NCBI RefSeq assembly: GCF_025137375.1
Contig: NZ_CP073720.1
Location: 9,758,501-9,822,500, forward strand
Source of the DNA: Dactylosporangium fulvum
Lineage (GTDB): Bacteria > Actinomycetota > Actinomycetes > Mycobacteriales > Micromonosporaceae
Reading direction: 5' to 3'
Length of the DNA stretch: 64,000 bases
Made by a program: the position numbers and the translations under genes. Positions 41,900 to 52,352 of the stretch are shown piece after piece (position 1 is the first letter of the stretch; each line of letters begins with the position of its first letter). The notes below the pieces were generated by a model. It did not search any database. It was given only the letters and a program-made list of their open reading frames with translations, and was not told where the DNA came from.

Positions 41900-44800
41900 T
41901 TGTCCACAGTGATCCGAAGGCGGCCGGCACGCCGGCCGGCACCGCCGTACCCGAGCGGTGAAATCGTGCTGGAGGCGGCGCCCGAGATACCCGCGCCGGG
42001 CGGCCGTGGGTGGACCCACCTGCTCATGCTGCTGCCGATGCTGGCCGGGTCCCTGGCCATCGCGCTCATCTTCGCCGGGCAGCGCGGCTCCAGCGGTCCG
42101 TGGGCATATCTCACCGGCGGTCTCTTCGGCATCTCGGCGATCGGCATGCTGCTTATGCAGTTCTCGCTGCACGGCAGTGGCGCGACCAAGCAGGAGATGC
42201 ACCGGGTCCGGCGCGAGTACCTCTGGGATCTGGACGCCTGCCGGCGGACCGTCCGCCGCACCGCCCGGGAGCAACGGGCCGCCGAGTACTATCGGCATCC
42301 GGCGCCCTGGAGCCTGTGGGCCCTGGTCGACAGCGCCCGGCTCTGGGAGCGCCGTGCCACCGACCTCGACCACGGCCTGGTACGCATCGGGCTCGGCCCA
42401 CGCGAACTGGCCACCAGGCTCGTGGCGGGTCCGGCCACGCCACCGGAGAAGGCCGAACCGGTCGCCGCGGCCGCCCTGCGACGATTCCTGCAGACCTACA
42501 GCGAACTGCCGGACCTGCCGGTCGTGCTGGCGCTCAACGGATTCGGTCGGGTCTACATCGAAGGTGACCATGCCCGTGCCAGGTCGATGATCCGCGCGCT
42601 CATCGCCCAGGCCGCCACCTTCCACTCCCCCGACACCCTGCTGATCGCGATCTGCCTGAACAGCGACACACGGCCGCATTGGGAATGGACCAAGTGGCTG
42701 CCGCACAGCCAACATCCGACCGCTGTCGACGCGCTCGGCCCGTTGCGGTTGATCGCGCCGGCGCTGGTCGGGCTGGAGGCCATGCTCGACGACCTGCTTG
42801 CCAACCGCCCGCGGTTCGACCCGGGTGGGGCGGAGTCCTCCCACGACGGCGCGCACGTGCTCGTCATCGTGGACGAGGGTGACATCGCCGGCGCCGACCA
42901 CCTCGCCGCCGAGGCGGGGGTAGAGGGCGTCACCGTCATCGACATGTCGAACCCGCCACCCCGCAACATCGAACGCGCCACTCTGGTGCTGCGGGTCGAC
43001 GCCGACGGCACCCTGACCGGGCGCACGTTCGACGGTGTACGGCCGCTGGGCCACGCCGACGAGTTCGGGCGGCTCGCGGCCGAAGCGCTCGCCCAGCAGC
43101 TGAGCCCGTTGCGGCTGGCGGCGGCGTCACGGGGCGACCGGGCGATGAACGCCGAGCACGGCCTGGCCGAGCTGCTCAACATCCCGGATCCGGCGACGCT
43201 GGACCCGAACCTGACGTGGGCGCCCCGCCCGACCCGTGACCGCCTGCGGGTCCCTATCGGGATCGGGCGCGACGGCGAACGCCTGGAGCTCGACCTGAAG
43301 GAGTCGGCACAGGACGGCATGGGCCCGCACGGCCTGCTGATCGGCGCGACCGGGTCCGGCAAGTCGGAGCTGTTGCGGACCCTGGTGCTGGCGCTCGCCA
43401 TCACGCATCCGCCCGAGATCCTCAACTTCGTGCTGGTCGACTTCAAGGGCGGCGCGACCTTCACCAGGTTGGACCTGCTTCCGCACACCAGCGCGGTCAT
43501 CACCAACCTCGCCGACGAGCTGCCCCTGGTCGACCGCATGACCGACGCGATCAACGGCGAGCTGGTGCGCCGCCAGGAGTTGCTGCGCAAGGCCGGCAAC
43601 TACGTCTCGCAGCGCGACTACGAACGGGCCCGCCTGGCCGGTGCCCCGCTCACGCCGCTACCCAGCCTGTTCGTCGTCTGTGACGAGTTCAGCGAGCTGC
43701 TGTCGGCCAAGCCGGACTTCATCGAGATGTTCGTCCAGATCGGGCGGGTCGGCCGGTCGCTGGGAATCCACCTGCTCCTGGCCAGCCAGCGCCTTGAGGA
43801 GGGCCGCCTGCGCGGCCTGGACACCCACCTTTCCTACCGCATCGGCCTGCGGACGTTCTCGCCCAGCGAGAGCCGCACCGTGCTGGGCGTGAACGACGCG
43901 TACGAGTTGCCGCGGGCTCCCGGCCACGGCTTCCTCAAGTTCGGTACGGAGCTGTTGAGCCGGTTCCGGGCGGCCTACGTCTCCGGCGTCTACCGCAGCC
44001 GTAGCCAGGTGGAGGCGAGCTCGGGCGACGCCCGGGTGCACGAGTACGTCTCCACCTACGTCGCTGAGGTCGAGGAGGAGCCGGGCCCGGCGCCGGAGGT
44101 CGAGGAGGACGAGACAGTCGGCGGACCGACCCTGCTCGACATCTTGACCCAACGCCTGGTCGGCCACGGAACGCCCGCCCATCAGGTGTGGCTGCCGCCG
44201 CTCGACGAGCCACCGACACTGGACGACCTCCTCGGTCCGCTCCACCGCGACGAGACCCGGGGGCTGACGGTCGCCGACGCCTCGACCACCGGTCAGCTCA
44301 GGGTCCCGGTGTCGGTGGTGGACAAGCCGTTCGAGCAGCGGCGCGACGTGCTGGCCCTGGATCTGTCCGGCGGGCACGGACACGTCGCCGTCATCGGTTC
44401 GCCGCAGGCCGGGAAGAGCACCCTGCTGCGGACCGTCCTGTGCAGCCTGGCGCTCACCCACACGCCACGCGAGGTGCAGCTCTACTGTCTGGACTTCGGC
44501 GGGGCGTCCCTGTCCGCGCTGCGCGGGCTTCCGCACGTCGGCGGCATGGCGGCGCGCCACGAGGTCGACCTGGTCCGCCGTACCGTCGCCGAGGTGCTGG
44601 GCGTGCTCAACGACCGGGAGCGGCTGTTCGCCAAGCACGGGATCGACTCGATGTCGACCTTCCGCCGGCTGCGGGCAGCGGGCGAGTTCGCCGAACAGGC
44701 CCACGGGGACGTGTTTCTCGTCATCGACGGCTGGCTCACGGTGCGCAACGAGTTCGAGGACCTTGAGGACCCGATCACGGACATCGCCAATCGTGGCCTC

Positions 44801-45850
44801 TCGTACGGGGTACACGTCGTCATCGCCACCAACCGGTGGTACGACGTGCGCAGCACGATCCGTGACAGCTTCGGCACCCGGCTGGAACTGCGCCTGGCGG
44901 ACCCCTCCGACTCGATGATCGACCGCCGGGCCGCGGCCAACATCCCGGACCGGTCACCGGGTCGGGGCATCACGCCCGACGGCCACCAGTGCCTGGCCGC
45001 ACTGCCCCGGATCGACGGTGTGGTCGACACCGGGGACCTCGCCGAGGCGACGCAAGCGCTCGTCGCCGCCGTCCGTGACGCCTGGAAGGGCTCGACCGCA
45101 CCGAGCGTGCGCCTGCTCCCCGACCGGATCGCCGTGCGGGACCTGCCACAGGGACCCGACGCGCCGGGCATCGCCATCGGTATCGCCGAGTCCGACCTGG
45201 GCCCGGCCTACCTCGACCTGACCTCCGCCGACCACCATTTCCTGCTCTTCGGCGACACCGAGTCCGGCAAATCGACGTTCCTCGCGGCGTTCGCGCAGGC
45301 GCTGAGCGTGCGGTACCAGCCGTCGCAGGCGAAGATCATCGCGCTCGACTACCGTCGCTCGCTGCTGGGCAGGCTCCCGGAGAGCCATCTGCTCGCGTAC
45401 GGCACGTCCGGGGAAGCCAGCCACAAGCTGCTCTCGGAGGCCGCCGTGGTGATGCGCGAGCGGATGCCCGGACCCGACGTGACGACCGAACAGTTGCGCA
45501 GCCGCTCCTGGTGGCGGGGTCCCGACCTGTACGTGCTGGTGGACGACTACGACCTCGTATCCACCGACCGCAATCCGGTCCACGTGCTGCACGAGTTCAT
45601 CGCGCACTCCCGCGAGGTGGGCCTGCACCTGGTCATCGCGCGCCGCTCGGGCGGGGCGCAGCGGGCGTTCTACGACCCGGTCCTCAGCCGGCTGCGGGAC
45701 CTCGCGTCGCCCGGCCTGGTCCTGTCGGGCGACCGTGAAGACGGACCGCTGCTGGGCAACGTCAAGCTTCGTCAGCTCCCACCGGGACGCGGCTTCCTGG
45801 TGACCCGCAAGGAGGACGCACGCCTCATCCAGTGCGGATGGCTGGAGTAG
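41900..45850 (+). CDS. eccC: Type VII secretion motor ATPase EccC
   Basis: A 1316-residue FtsK/SpoIIIE-type motor as one fused polypeptide. Two TM helices lie near residues 37-57 and 67-88. Three ATPase domains carry Walker A motifs GATGSGKS (about 480), GSPQAGKS (about 832) and GDTESGKS (about 1116), with Walker B strands FVVCDEF, FLVIDGW and YVLVDDY. Domain 1 keeps the intact DE pair, whereas domains 2 and 3 lack the Glu. The start is uncertain: TTG at 41900 is well spaced from GGGGGCGG, and GTG at 41909 is the alternative. Powers substrate export and recognises C-terminal signals of WXG100 dimers. Confidence 0.95.
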   Translation: MSTVIRRRPARRPAPPYPSGEIVLEAAPEIPAPGGRGWTHLLMLLPMLAGSLAIALIFAGQRGSSGPWAYLTGGLFGISAIGMLLMQFSLHGSGATKQEMHRVRREYLWDLDACRRTVRRTAREQRAAEYYRHPAPWSLWALVDSARLWERRATDLDHGLVRIGLGPRELATRLVAGPATPPEKAEPVAAAALRRFLQTYSELPDLPVVLALNGFGRVYIEGDHARARSMIRALIAQAATFHSPDTLLIAICLNSDTRPHWEWTKWLPHSQHPTAVDALGPLRLIAPALVGLEAMLDDLLANRPRFDPGGAESSHDGAHVLVIVDEGDIAGADHLAAEAGVEGVTVIDMSNPPPRNIERATLVLRVDADGTLTGRTFDGVRPLGHADEFGRLAAEALAQQLSPLRLAAASRGDRAMNAEHGLAELLNIPDPATLDPNLTWAPRPTRDRLRVPIGIGRDGERLELDLKESAQDGMGPHGLLIGATGSGKSELLRTLVLALAITHPPEILNFVLVDFKGGATFTRLDLLPHTSAVITNLADELPLVDRMTDAINGELVRRQELLRKAGNYVSQRDYERARLAGAPLTPLPSLFVVCDEFSELLSAKPDFIEMFVQIGRVGRSLGIHLLLASQRLEEGRLRGLDTHLSYRIGLRTFSPSESRTVLGVNDAYELPRAPGHGFLKFGTELLSRFRAAYVSGVYRSRSQVEASSGDARVHEYVSTYVAEVEEEPGPAPEVEEDETVGGPTLLDILTQRLVGHGTPAHQVWLPPLDEPPTLDDLLGPLHRDETRGLTVADASTTGQLRVPVSVVDKPFEQRRDVLALDLSGGHGHVAVIGSPQAGKSTLLRTVLCSLALTHTPREVQLYCLDFGGASLSALRGLPHVGGMAARHEVDLVRRTVAEVLGVLNDRERLFAKHGIDSMSTFRRLRAAGEFAEQAHGDVFLVIDGWLTVRNEFEDLEDPITDIANRGLSYGVHVVIATNRWYDVRSTIRDSFGTRLELRLADPSDSMIDRRAAANIPDRSPGRGITPDGHQCLAALPRIDGVVDTGDLAEATQALVAAVRDAWKGSTAPSVRLLPDRIAVRDLPQGPDAPGIAIGIAESDLGPAYLDLTSADHHFLLFGDTESGKSTFLAAFAQALSVRYQPSQAKIIALDYRRSLLGRLPESHLLAYGTSGEASHKLLSEAAVVMRERMPGPDVTTEQLRSRSWWRGPDLYVLVDDYDLVSTDRNPVHVLHEFIAHSREVGLHLVIARRSGGAQRAFYDPVLSRLRDLASPGLVLSGDREDGPLLGNVKLRQLPPGRGFLVTRKEDARLIQCGWLE

Positions 45851-45926
45851 ACGTCCTGAGGCTGGATTCCTGCGTGAAGCCCCGATAGCGTACACATCAA
45901 CGAGTTGGCCGACGGAGGTTCTGGCA

Positions 45927-48020
45927 ATGCCGACGCCGAAGCGGGACGCCCGGCGATACATCGACCTCAAGGATCGCAACGCGCTGCTCGATTACGCCAG
46001 GGCACTCGACGCGGTCACGACCACCAGGACGCTGGAGAGGATCCTCAAGGGCGGCGACGACGGCACACCCGTCGAAAACGCCCAGAAGATCCATCAATGG
46101 CCCAAGGCGTGGAACACCACGTTCTTCGAGGCCCGTCATTTCGGTGCGGAAGCGCTCCGCCAGACGGACGCCCTGACACAGTTCGCGAAACACGTGCAGA
46201 ACGGTGTCATGGCGCTCCAGGAGGTGGCCGGCACGTTCTACACGAGATACACCGAGGCCGAGCGCAAAGCGCAGGCGGCACTCCAGCGGCTCGATCGCGA
46301 TCTGATCCACGACAGGCTGAGCGACCCCATTCCTGACTACCGGACCGGCGCGGCATACGACAGTCACGGCTGGGACCTGCGCGACGTGCACCTGAGCTCC
46401 ATCACGCAGGGCACGACGATCGCGAAGGGCTCCGGGCTTCCCGCTCCGGGCGTGGCTGACGCCTACGGTCCGTCCGACAGCATCGCCTCGACGGCGATGG
46501 CGCCGGCGGGCACCACGGACTGGCGCAAGGACGCCGACGTCCCGGGCACCATCCTGTTCCGCGTGTGGTCCGTCGTTCCGGCCGAGCCCGTGCACTACCT
46601 CAACCTCCTCGCCCAGCAGTGGGCGGCGCTCGGGGCGCAGTTCACGGCCATCCAGGCGCACGTCACCAAGGTGTCGAACACGTTGAAGCAGGGCTGGGAC
46701 AGCGCGGCCGCCGACGTCTTCCAGCAACGCGTCACGGAGTCCGCCCTCGCCATGGAGTACTGGGCGGCCAACAGCCAGCACCGCAGCACCCAGTTCTTCG
46801 GCCTGATATATGACGCGACAAAGGCCAACCGCGAGATTAACGACTTGTACGCAATTGCCGTCCGCGAGATCCACGAGATGCACAACAGGCGGAACCAGAT
46901 CATAGACCGGGGGATCGTCGACGAAACCAACCCGATTTACGTGGCGGGCGAGTCGTACACGAGCGAGGCCAACTTCTACACGTTCTTCAATGATCACGTC
47001 AGCGATCGGTACCGCAAGTACGACACGCTGGCGGCACCGATCGCTGAGGCGTTCGCCAGGGCGTACGTGCAGGCGACGCCCTGGACCGCTCCGGCGAGAT
47101 ATCCGGGGCTGCTGACCGACACACCATCGTCCGCCCTCCCGCCGGTGCCGGATCCGCGCCAGTCACGCACCACCGCGCCCTCGGTGCCCGGTGGCGGTGG
47201 CGGTGGCGGTCCCAGCATTGGTGGCGGTGGCGTCGGCAAGCCGCCGGGCATCGGCTCACGGCAGGACCCGCAGAAGATCATCGACGGCCAGAAAAAGGCC
47301 TACGACAAGTCCATCGCCAATCTGAAGAAGGACTACGACAAGTCCATCGCGGATCTCAAGAAGACGTATGAGGACGCACTGAAGCAGGAAAGAAACAACG
47401 CCGACCAGTTGCAGAACCAGATGCAACAGCAACAGGAGCAGTCCCAGAAGGCCATCGACGAGCTCGCCAAGCAGGTGGACACACCCGCGCCACAGCTACC
47501 CGACGTGTCCGTGCCGCAACTGCCGGACACCGGTGGACTGCCCCTGCTGCCGGGCCTTCCCGGCATCGCTACGCCGCCGACCCTGCCGAACGGCCTCGGC
47601 GGCGGGGGTATCGGCGGATTGAAGGGCTCCTCCATCAGCGCCGGCCTGCCCACCGCGACCGGCGCCGTCGACCTGATGGGCCGCGGCGGCACGCCGGCCG
47701 CGACCACCGCCGCCGGTGCCGCGCTGACCGGGCGCGCGGGGACGACGGGCTCGGGCCTGGGCGGTGTCCCGTTCATTCCGGGTGCGGGCGTGCCGCAGCA
47801 GGGCGGCGGAGGAGGATCCGCGCTCAGCGGGCGCAAGGGACGCCCGATGTTGCCTGAGGAGAAGCAGAAGCCGGTGACGCGGCCCAGGGTCGTTGACCCT
47901 GAGGGTGACGGGACGACTGACACCCGGCCGGCCCGCGACACCGACCGTCGTGCATCCGTGACCAGACCACCGCGTGCGCCGGAGGTCGAGCCGGGTCAGG
48001 CGCTGGGCCGGACGGCGTGA
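45927..48020 (+). CDS. Large ESX substrate with coiled coil and Gly/Pro-rich tail
   Basis: A 697-residue protein. The N-terminal 390 residues are helical with Trp-containing turns (KQGWDSAAADVFQQRV is WXG-like in character). A short Gly-rich break (GGGGGGPSIGGG) leads to a charged coiled coil (residues 450-520) with an 11-residue repeat YDKSIANLKK/YDKSIADLKK and a Gln-rich zone. The tail is Pro/Gly-rich and ends with basic and acidic patches. The overall plan resembles EspB-like ESX substrates. CGGAGG eight bases before the ATG at 45927; it is 76 bases after eccC. Confidence 0.7.
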   Translation: MPTPKRDARRYIDLKDRNALLDYARALDAVTTTRTLERILKGGDDGTPVENAQKIHQWPKAWNTTFFEARHFGAEALRQTDALTQFAKHVQNGVMALQEVAGTFYTRYTEAERKAQAALQRLDRDLIHDRLSDPIPDYRTGAAYDSHGWDLRDVHLSSITQGTTIAKGSGLPAPGVADAYGPSDSIASTAMAPAGTTDWRKDADVPGTILFRVWSVVPAEPVHYLNLLAQQWAALGAQFTAIQAHVTKVSNTLKQGWDSAAADVFQQRVTESALAMEYWAANSQHRSTQFFGLIYDATKANREINDLYAIAVREIHEMHNRRNQIIDRGIVDETNPIYVAGESYTSEANFYTFFNDHVSDRYRKYDTLAAPIAEAFARAYVQATPWTAPARYPGLLTDTPSSALPPVPDPRQSRTTAPSVPGGGGGGGPSIGGGGVGKPPGIGSRQDPQKIIDGQKKAYDKSIANLKKDYDKSIADLKKTYEDALKQERNNADQLQNQMQQQQEQSQKAIDELAKQVDTPAPQLPDVSVPQLPDTGGLPLLPGLPGIATPPTLPNGLGGGGIGGLKGSSISAGLPTATGAVDLMGRGGTPAATTAAGAALTGRAGTTGSGLGGVPFIPGAGVPQQGGGGGSALSGRKGRPMLPEEKQKPVTRPRVVDPEGDGTTDTRPARDTDRRASVTRPPRAPEVEPGQALGRTA

Positions 48021-48098
48021 CGGTGGGCTCGGGCGGCGCCCATGCCGCCGGTCGCCTGGTAAGGTCCGGAAACCCTCTCCCAGATGCCTCGTGGAGCC

Positions 48099-49769
48099 AT
48101 GACAATCACGTTGCACGTATCGGTCTCATTGCCGGGTGCGTATCCGACGATCGGCGACGCCGTCCAAGCCGCACCGGACGGGGCGACCGTCGTCGTCGCC
48201 CCGGGTGAGTACCGCGAGCGCCTGACGCTCAACCGACGGCGGCTGACGCTGACCGCGGCCGACGGACCGAACACGGTCTCGGTTTTCGCCCGTGTCGCGG
48301 GCGCTCCCGTCATCGACTGTCAAGACTCTACTGTGGAGTTTCACGCCCTGACGCTGCACGGCGCGGACGCGCCGGCCATCTCCGTCGTCGGCGGCAGCAT
48401 CACCATGCACGACTGCACGCTGACCGCCGGCGCCGCGGTGGCCGTCAGGATCCGTACGCGTGCCACCTTCGACCTGGCCCGGTGCAGGATCTCACGGGCA
48501 CACGTCGGCATGCACCTGGACAACTGCGCGGGCAAGGCGGTCGACTGCCAGATCACCGACGTGGTCGAGGACGGCATCCTGATCGGTTCGGCGGATCCCG
48601 TGCTGCGCAACTGCACCATTGCCGACTGCGGCTACCGAGGCATCTACATCTATGACTATTCACGGCCAACCGTCGAAAACTGCGAGGTCACCAGGGTCGG
48701 GGACATCGGCATCGCGGTCGCCCAGCAGAGCTCGCCGACGCTGCGCGGGTGCCGGGTCGGCGAGGCGCGTGCGGTCGGCATCAGCGTCGCGGCCGACTGC
48801 GGCGGCGAGCTGATCGACTGCCGGACCGAGCACACGGCGAGCCCCGGCGTCTTCGTCGCGCCCGGATCACGGGCCGAGATCAGCACCTCCGACCGGCGAC
48901 CCCGTGCACAGGTCGGCGCCGCGGAGCGACCAGTTGCCGCCGACGCGGCGGCAGTGGAGGGGCTCCTGGCCGAGCTGGACGGCCTCATCGGGCTGGCCGG
49001 CGTCAAGTCGGAGGTCCGGGCGCTGATCGACGAGATCCAGGTAAACGAATGGCGGCGCAGCGGCGGTCTCACCGTCACACCCACCTCGACCCATCTCGTG
49101 TTCGCCGGCTCGCCAGGCACCGGCAAGACCACCGTGGCACGCATCTTCGGCCGGTTGCTGGCCGCGCTGGGCGTCCTGCCGGCCGGGACGTTCAAGGAGG
49201 TCGCCCGCCAGGACCTGGTCGGGCAGTATCTCGGGCACACCGCTGAAAAGACCAACGCCGCATTCGAGTCCGCGCTCGGTGGTGTGCTGTTCATCGATGA
49301 GGCCTACACGCTGTCGCGTAGCTTCGGATCCGGCGGTGACTTCGGCCAGGAGGCCATCGACACGCTCGTCAAGCTGATGGAGGACCACCGGCACGAGGTC
49401 GCCGTCATCGTCGCCGGATACACCGACGAGATGCACCACTTCCTCAACGCCAACCCAGGCCTCGCCTCCCGCTTCAGCAAGACGATCGAGTTCGAGAATT
49501 ACACCGCGCCGGAGCTCTGCCGGATCCTCGGCAGCATGGCCGAGGCGAGCGAGTACACGGTCGAGCCGCGCGCGATCGAAGAGAGCAGCGCGTACTTCCA
49601 GCAGCGGATGCGCGACCCCAACTTCGGCAACGGCCGTGAGGCCAGGAAGCTCTTCGAGGGTGTGCGCAAGGTTCAGGCACAACGCCTCCGGCAGCTGAAC
49701 CGCATGCCCTCCCAGGACGAGCTCCAGCTGATCACCGTCGACGACCTCCGGGGTGCGGTTCTCGCCTGA
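48099..49769 (+). CDS. eccA: EccA-like AAA+ ATPase with N-terminal beta-helix domain
   Basis: A 556-residue protein. Residues 1-265 form a right-handed parallel beta-helix (PGAYPTIGDAVQAAPDGATV, then repeated turns such as NCTIADCGYRGIYIYDYSRP). Residues 290-556 are a CbxX/CfxQ AAA+ domain: Walker A GSPGTGKT near 337-344, Walker B GVLFIDEAYTL near 394, sensor and Arg-finger region LASRFSKTIEF. EccA of mycobacteria uses TPRs at the N-terminus instead. EccA-type ATPases release ESX substrates from their chaperones. An ATG five codons upstream (48084) is also possible. Last intact gene of the ESX region. Confidence 0.85.
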   Translation: MTITLHVSVSLPGAYPTIGDAVQAAPDGATVVVAPGEYRERLTLNRRRLTLTAADGPNTVSVFARVAGAPVIDCQDSTVEFHALTLHGADAPAISVVGGSITMHDCTLTAGAAVAVRIRTRATFDLARCRISRAHVGMHLDNCAGKAVDCQITDVVEDGILIGSADPVLRNCTIADCGYRGIYIYDYSRPTVENCEVTRVGDIGIAVAQQSSPTLRGCRVGEARAVGISVAADCGGELIDCRTEHTASPGVFVAPGSRAEISTSDRRPRAQVGAAERPVAADAAAVEGLLAELDGLIGLAGVKSEVRALIDEIQVNEWRRSGGLTVTPTSTHLVFAGSPGTGKTTVARIFGRLLAALGVLPAGTFKEVARQDLVGQYLGHTAEKTNAAFESALGGVLFIDEAYTLSRSFGSGGDFGQEAIDTLVKLMEDHRHEVAVIVAGYTDEMHHFLNANPGLASRFSKTIEFENYTAPELCRILGSMAEASEYTVEPRAIEESSAYFQQRMRDPNFGNGREARKLFEGVRKVQAQRLRQLNRMPSQDELQLITVDDLRGAVLA

Positions 49770-49926
49770 GCTTCACGTTCAACGTCCGATCCGGTTTGGC
49801 GACGTCGAACGGTTACGACAACAACAGGCCGCCGGTGCCGACCTCTGCGCTTGCGAAAAATGTCATCCAGGCTGTGGCGTGGTTGACGTGGGCGGGCAGC
49901 GCTCGGACATGCTGCCAGGCATCGTC

Positions 49927-50364
<438 letters not shown>

Positions 50365-50399
50365 CGCTCTCGCAGAGTTGACCCCTACGTCACGTCGTC

Positions 50400-50729
50400 C
50401 CTCGGTTGCCAAACACCTGTCGAGCCGGAATGTGATCGAACTATTCCAGTTCACGCCGATCGGCCCGGGGACCAGCTCGACGGGGATGATGGCGTTTGGA
50501 TCTTCGCAGTCCGGACCGGAGTGGTCCACGAACGGCAGCTGCCAGCCACCACGCTTCCGGGAACGGTCGCCAGCAGCCCGCGTACGCGGATGCTTGATTG
50601 GATTGCGGTGAGCATCGCTGCTTCGCTTCCCCGAGACATTCCAAGCACGGCGAGCGGTGCATTCGACAACGCCAGCTCGTCTGGCAGGATCTCCAGGGCA
50701 GAAAAGAAGTACTCGATGGGGATGCCCTA
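50400..50729 (-). pseudogene. Fragment of a BAAT-type acyl-CoA thioesterase
   Basis: The minus-strand frame reads GIPIEYFFSALEILPDELAL and APLAVLGMSRGSEAAMLTAI, including the GMSRGSE nucleophile elbow of the BAAT/acyl-CoA thioester hydrolase domain, and VRGLLATVPGSVVAGS. One frame over it continues PFVDHSGPDCEDPNAIIPVE. A stop upstream of GIPIE and a shift near 50540 make it a relic. Confidence 0.55.
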
Positions 50730-50800
50730 CCGCGACCGACCACTCAGGACAGAGACCACCACCGATTCTGTGCCAGAGCCGTTAACTTGACACTGCGTGA

Positions 50801-51010
50801 TCAGCTGCTGGTATCACTATCGCGGAACGCCTCGTGCGTGAACCATGCCAGCGGCAACGCCGGCAGGATGAGGATGACGGCGGCGCAGCAGCTGCCGATG
50901 GCGACGACGTTGATCCAGCTCGTAATGCCGTCATAGTCTGCGATCACGGCCGACAGCCCGACGAGGCACAAAGCCGCCGCGCCGATCACCGACACGGCTA
51001 GGGCAACCAC
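50801..51010 (-). CDS. Small two-TM membrane protein
   Basis: A 69-residue protein from a GTG with two hydrophobic helices (about 3-25 and 35-55) and a soluble acidic tail. There is no recognisable family, and the surrounding DNA is degraded, so its functionality is uncertain. Confidence 0.45.
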   Translation of the reverse strand: MVALAVSVIGAAALCLVGLSAVIADYDGITSWINVVAIGSCCAAVILILPALPLAWFTHEAFRDSDTSS

Positions 51011-51035
51011 AGGCCATATCCATGCTGCACGATGC

Positions 51036-51266
51036 GTGGTAGATCGACGATCTTTCCACGAGGAGAACCTACTATCCCGCCAGCTCGACAGTCACCATGC
51101 CGTGGGTCTCGTCGCGATGGGTCTGTGGCTGCTCGACAACTGCGACCTGGAGGTGTGCGCGACGACGGCTGCCGAGCTCGGCCAGTGGGACTTCCACCTC
51201 GCGGTCGCACCGGTCCGCTTCGCCGGTACGTCCGGCAGCCCGGTCAACCCGATCGCCACATTCTGA
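51036..51266 (+). pseudogene. C-terminal fragment of a cyclase/kynurenine-formamidase-like protein
   Basis: From about 51090 the frame reads HHAVGLVAMGLWLLDNCDLE then LGQWDFHLAVAPVRFAGTSG and SPVNPIATF-stop. The GTGSPVNPIA-type ending and the LENLDLE-like middle are characteristic of the cyclase family C-terminus. The metal-binding HxGTHxDxP half is absent, so only about 60 codons survive. An ATG at 51036 opens the frame by chance. Confidence 0.55.
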
Positions 51267-51331
51267 CCGCGGTCCACGAGGGGGTGCACCAGACGGAGCA
51301 CGTTGAAGGCGTTGTCGCGGCCGGAGTCCGC

Positions 51332-51370
51332 GGCGCCGAGGCTCCAGCGGGGTGCTGGGGCCTCGGCGCC
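51332..51370 (-). terminator. Strong hairpin after the LPxTG gene
   Basis: GGCGCCGAGGCTCC (51332-51345) pairs with GGGGCCTCGGCGCC (51357-51370), with one G-U, across an 11-base loop, about 60 bases past the stop at 51432. Confidence 0.7.
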
Positions 51371-51431
51371 CTTCGGCTCGCTCGACATGGCGGGGGATGC
51401 AACAGCCGGCGGCTGGAGCGAGCCCCGTCGA

Positions 51432-52352
51432 TCAGGCCTGCAGGCGTACGCGGCGGCGCCGCGCGACGAGCACCAGCGTGACGCCGACCGCGACCGCGAC
51501 CGCACCCGCGCCGACGAGCAGCATGGTGTTGTCGCCGGTGACCGGCAGGCCCGGGCCGGCGCTCGACGAGACCGACGGCGACGGCGAGACGCTCGGCGAG
51601 CTCACGGCGACCTTCTTCGCCGGCACGTAGATGCGTGGCTCGTCGCTGTCGTCGGCGCTGACCTGCGCCAAGGTGTGGTCGTCCTCGCCGTTCTCGCCGG
51701 CCAGGATCTTCCAGCCCGTCGGGGCGGTGAAGGTCAGCAGGGCGTCGCCGGCCGGGAGGTGGGCGAGACGGAACAGGCCCTTGGCGTCCGTGACGGCCTC
51801 GGCGTACTTCGTCTTGCCGTCGGCGCTGGTGGCGACGACCTTGACACCCGGGACGCCGGGCGTCTGGGGCGTCCATGTGGCGTCATAGGACTCACCCTGG
51901 AAGACGTAGCCGCCGAGATCGTCGAAGGCGCCCGCCACCAGCAGCCGCACGCTGGTGACGTTGTCGGCGTCGTTGGCCTCGCCGTTGTCGGCGGTGAGCT
52001 CGAAGGCGACGTATCCGCGGCCGTATCGCCACGCCTGGTGGTTGGTCTTGCCGGTGAGCTGGACGGTCTTGGTGGCGCCAGCGGCGAGGTCGAAGCCGGT
52101 CGACAGCACGCCGTAGACAACACCGTCGACGCCCTCGCTGTCGCCGCCGGTGTAGTGCACGTGCTTGGCGTCGACGGAGCTCTTGTTCTTCACCGTGACC
52201 GTGATAGTGAAGGTCTCACCCTCGGCGTAGTTGGCCTTGTCAGCGGCGGAGGTCACCGCGATGTCCGGCTTGGGGTCGGCGGCCAGGGCGGCCGTCGCCG
52301 GGAGGACGGCCACAACCACGCCCGCGAGGGCGGCGGCGGCAAGTGCGCGCAT
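51432..52352 (-). CDS. LPxTG-anchored surface protein with SdrD-B/CARDB-like domains
   Basis: A 306-residue cell-wall protein. The signal peptide occupies residues 1-24 (ends ALAADP). A first beta domain (SAADKANYAEGETFTITVTV... HVHYTGGDSEGVDGV) resembles a CARDB-like adhesin fold, and a second (VFQGESYDATWTPQTPGVPG) matches SdrD B-like repeats. The C-terminus has a Ser/Pro linker, the sortase motif LPVTG, a hydrophobic helix and an Arg-rich tail. It is attached to peptidoglycan by a class E or similar sortase encoded elsewhere. ATG start at 52352. Confidence 0.88.
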   Translation of the reverse strand: MRALAAAALAGVVVAVLPATAALAADPKPDIAVTSAADKANYAEGETFTITVTVKNKSSVDAKHVHYTGGDSEGVDGVVYGVLSTGFDLAAGATKTVQLTGKTNHQAWRYGRGYVAFELTADNGEANDADNVTSVRLLVAGAFDDLGGYVFQGESYDATWTPQTPGVPGVKVVATSADGKTKYAEAVTDAKGLFRLAHLPAGDALLTFTAPTGWKILAGENGEDDHTLAQVSADDSDEPRIYVPAKKVAVSSPSVSPSPSVSSSAGPGLPVTGDNTMLLVGAGAVAVAVGVTLVLVARRRRVRLQA

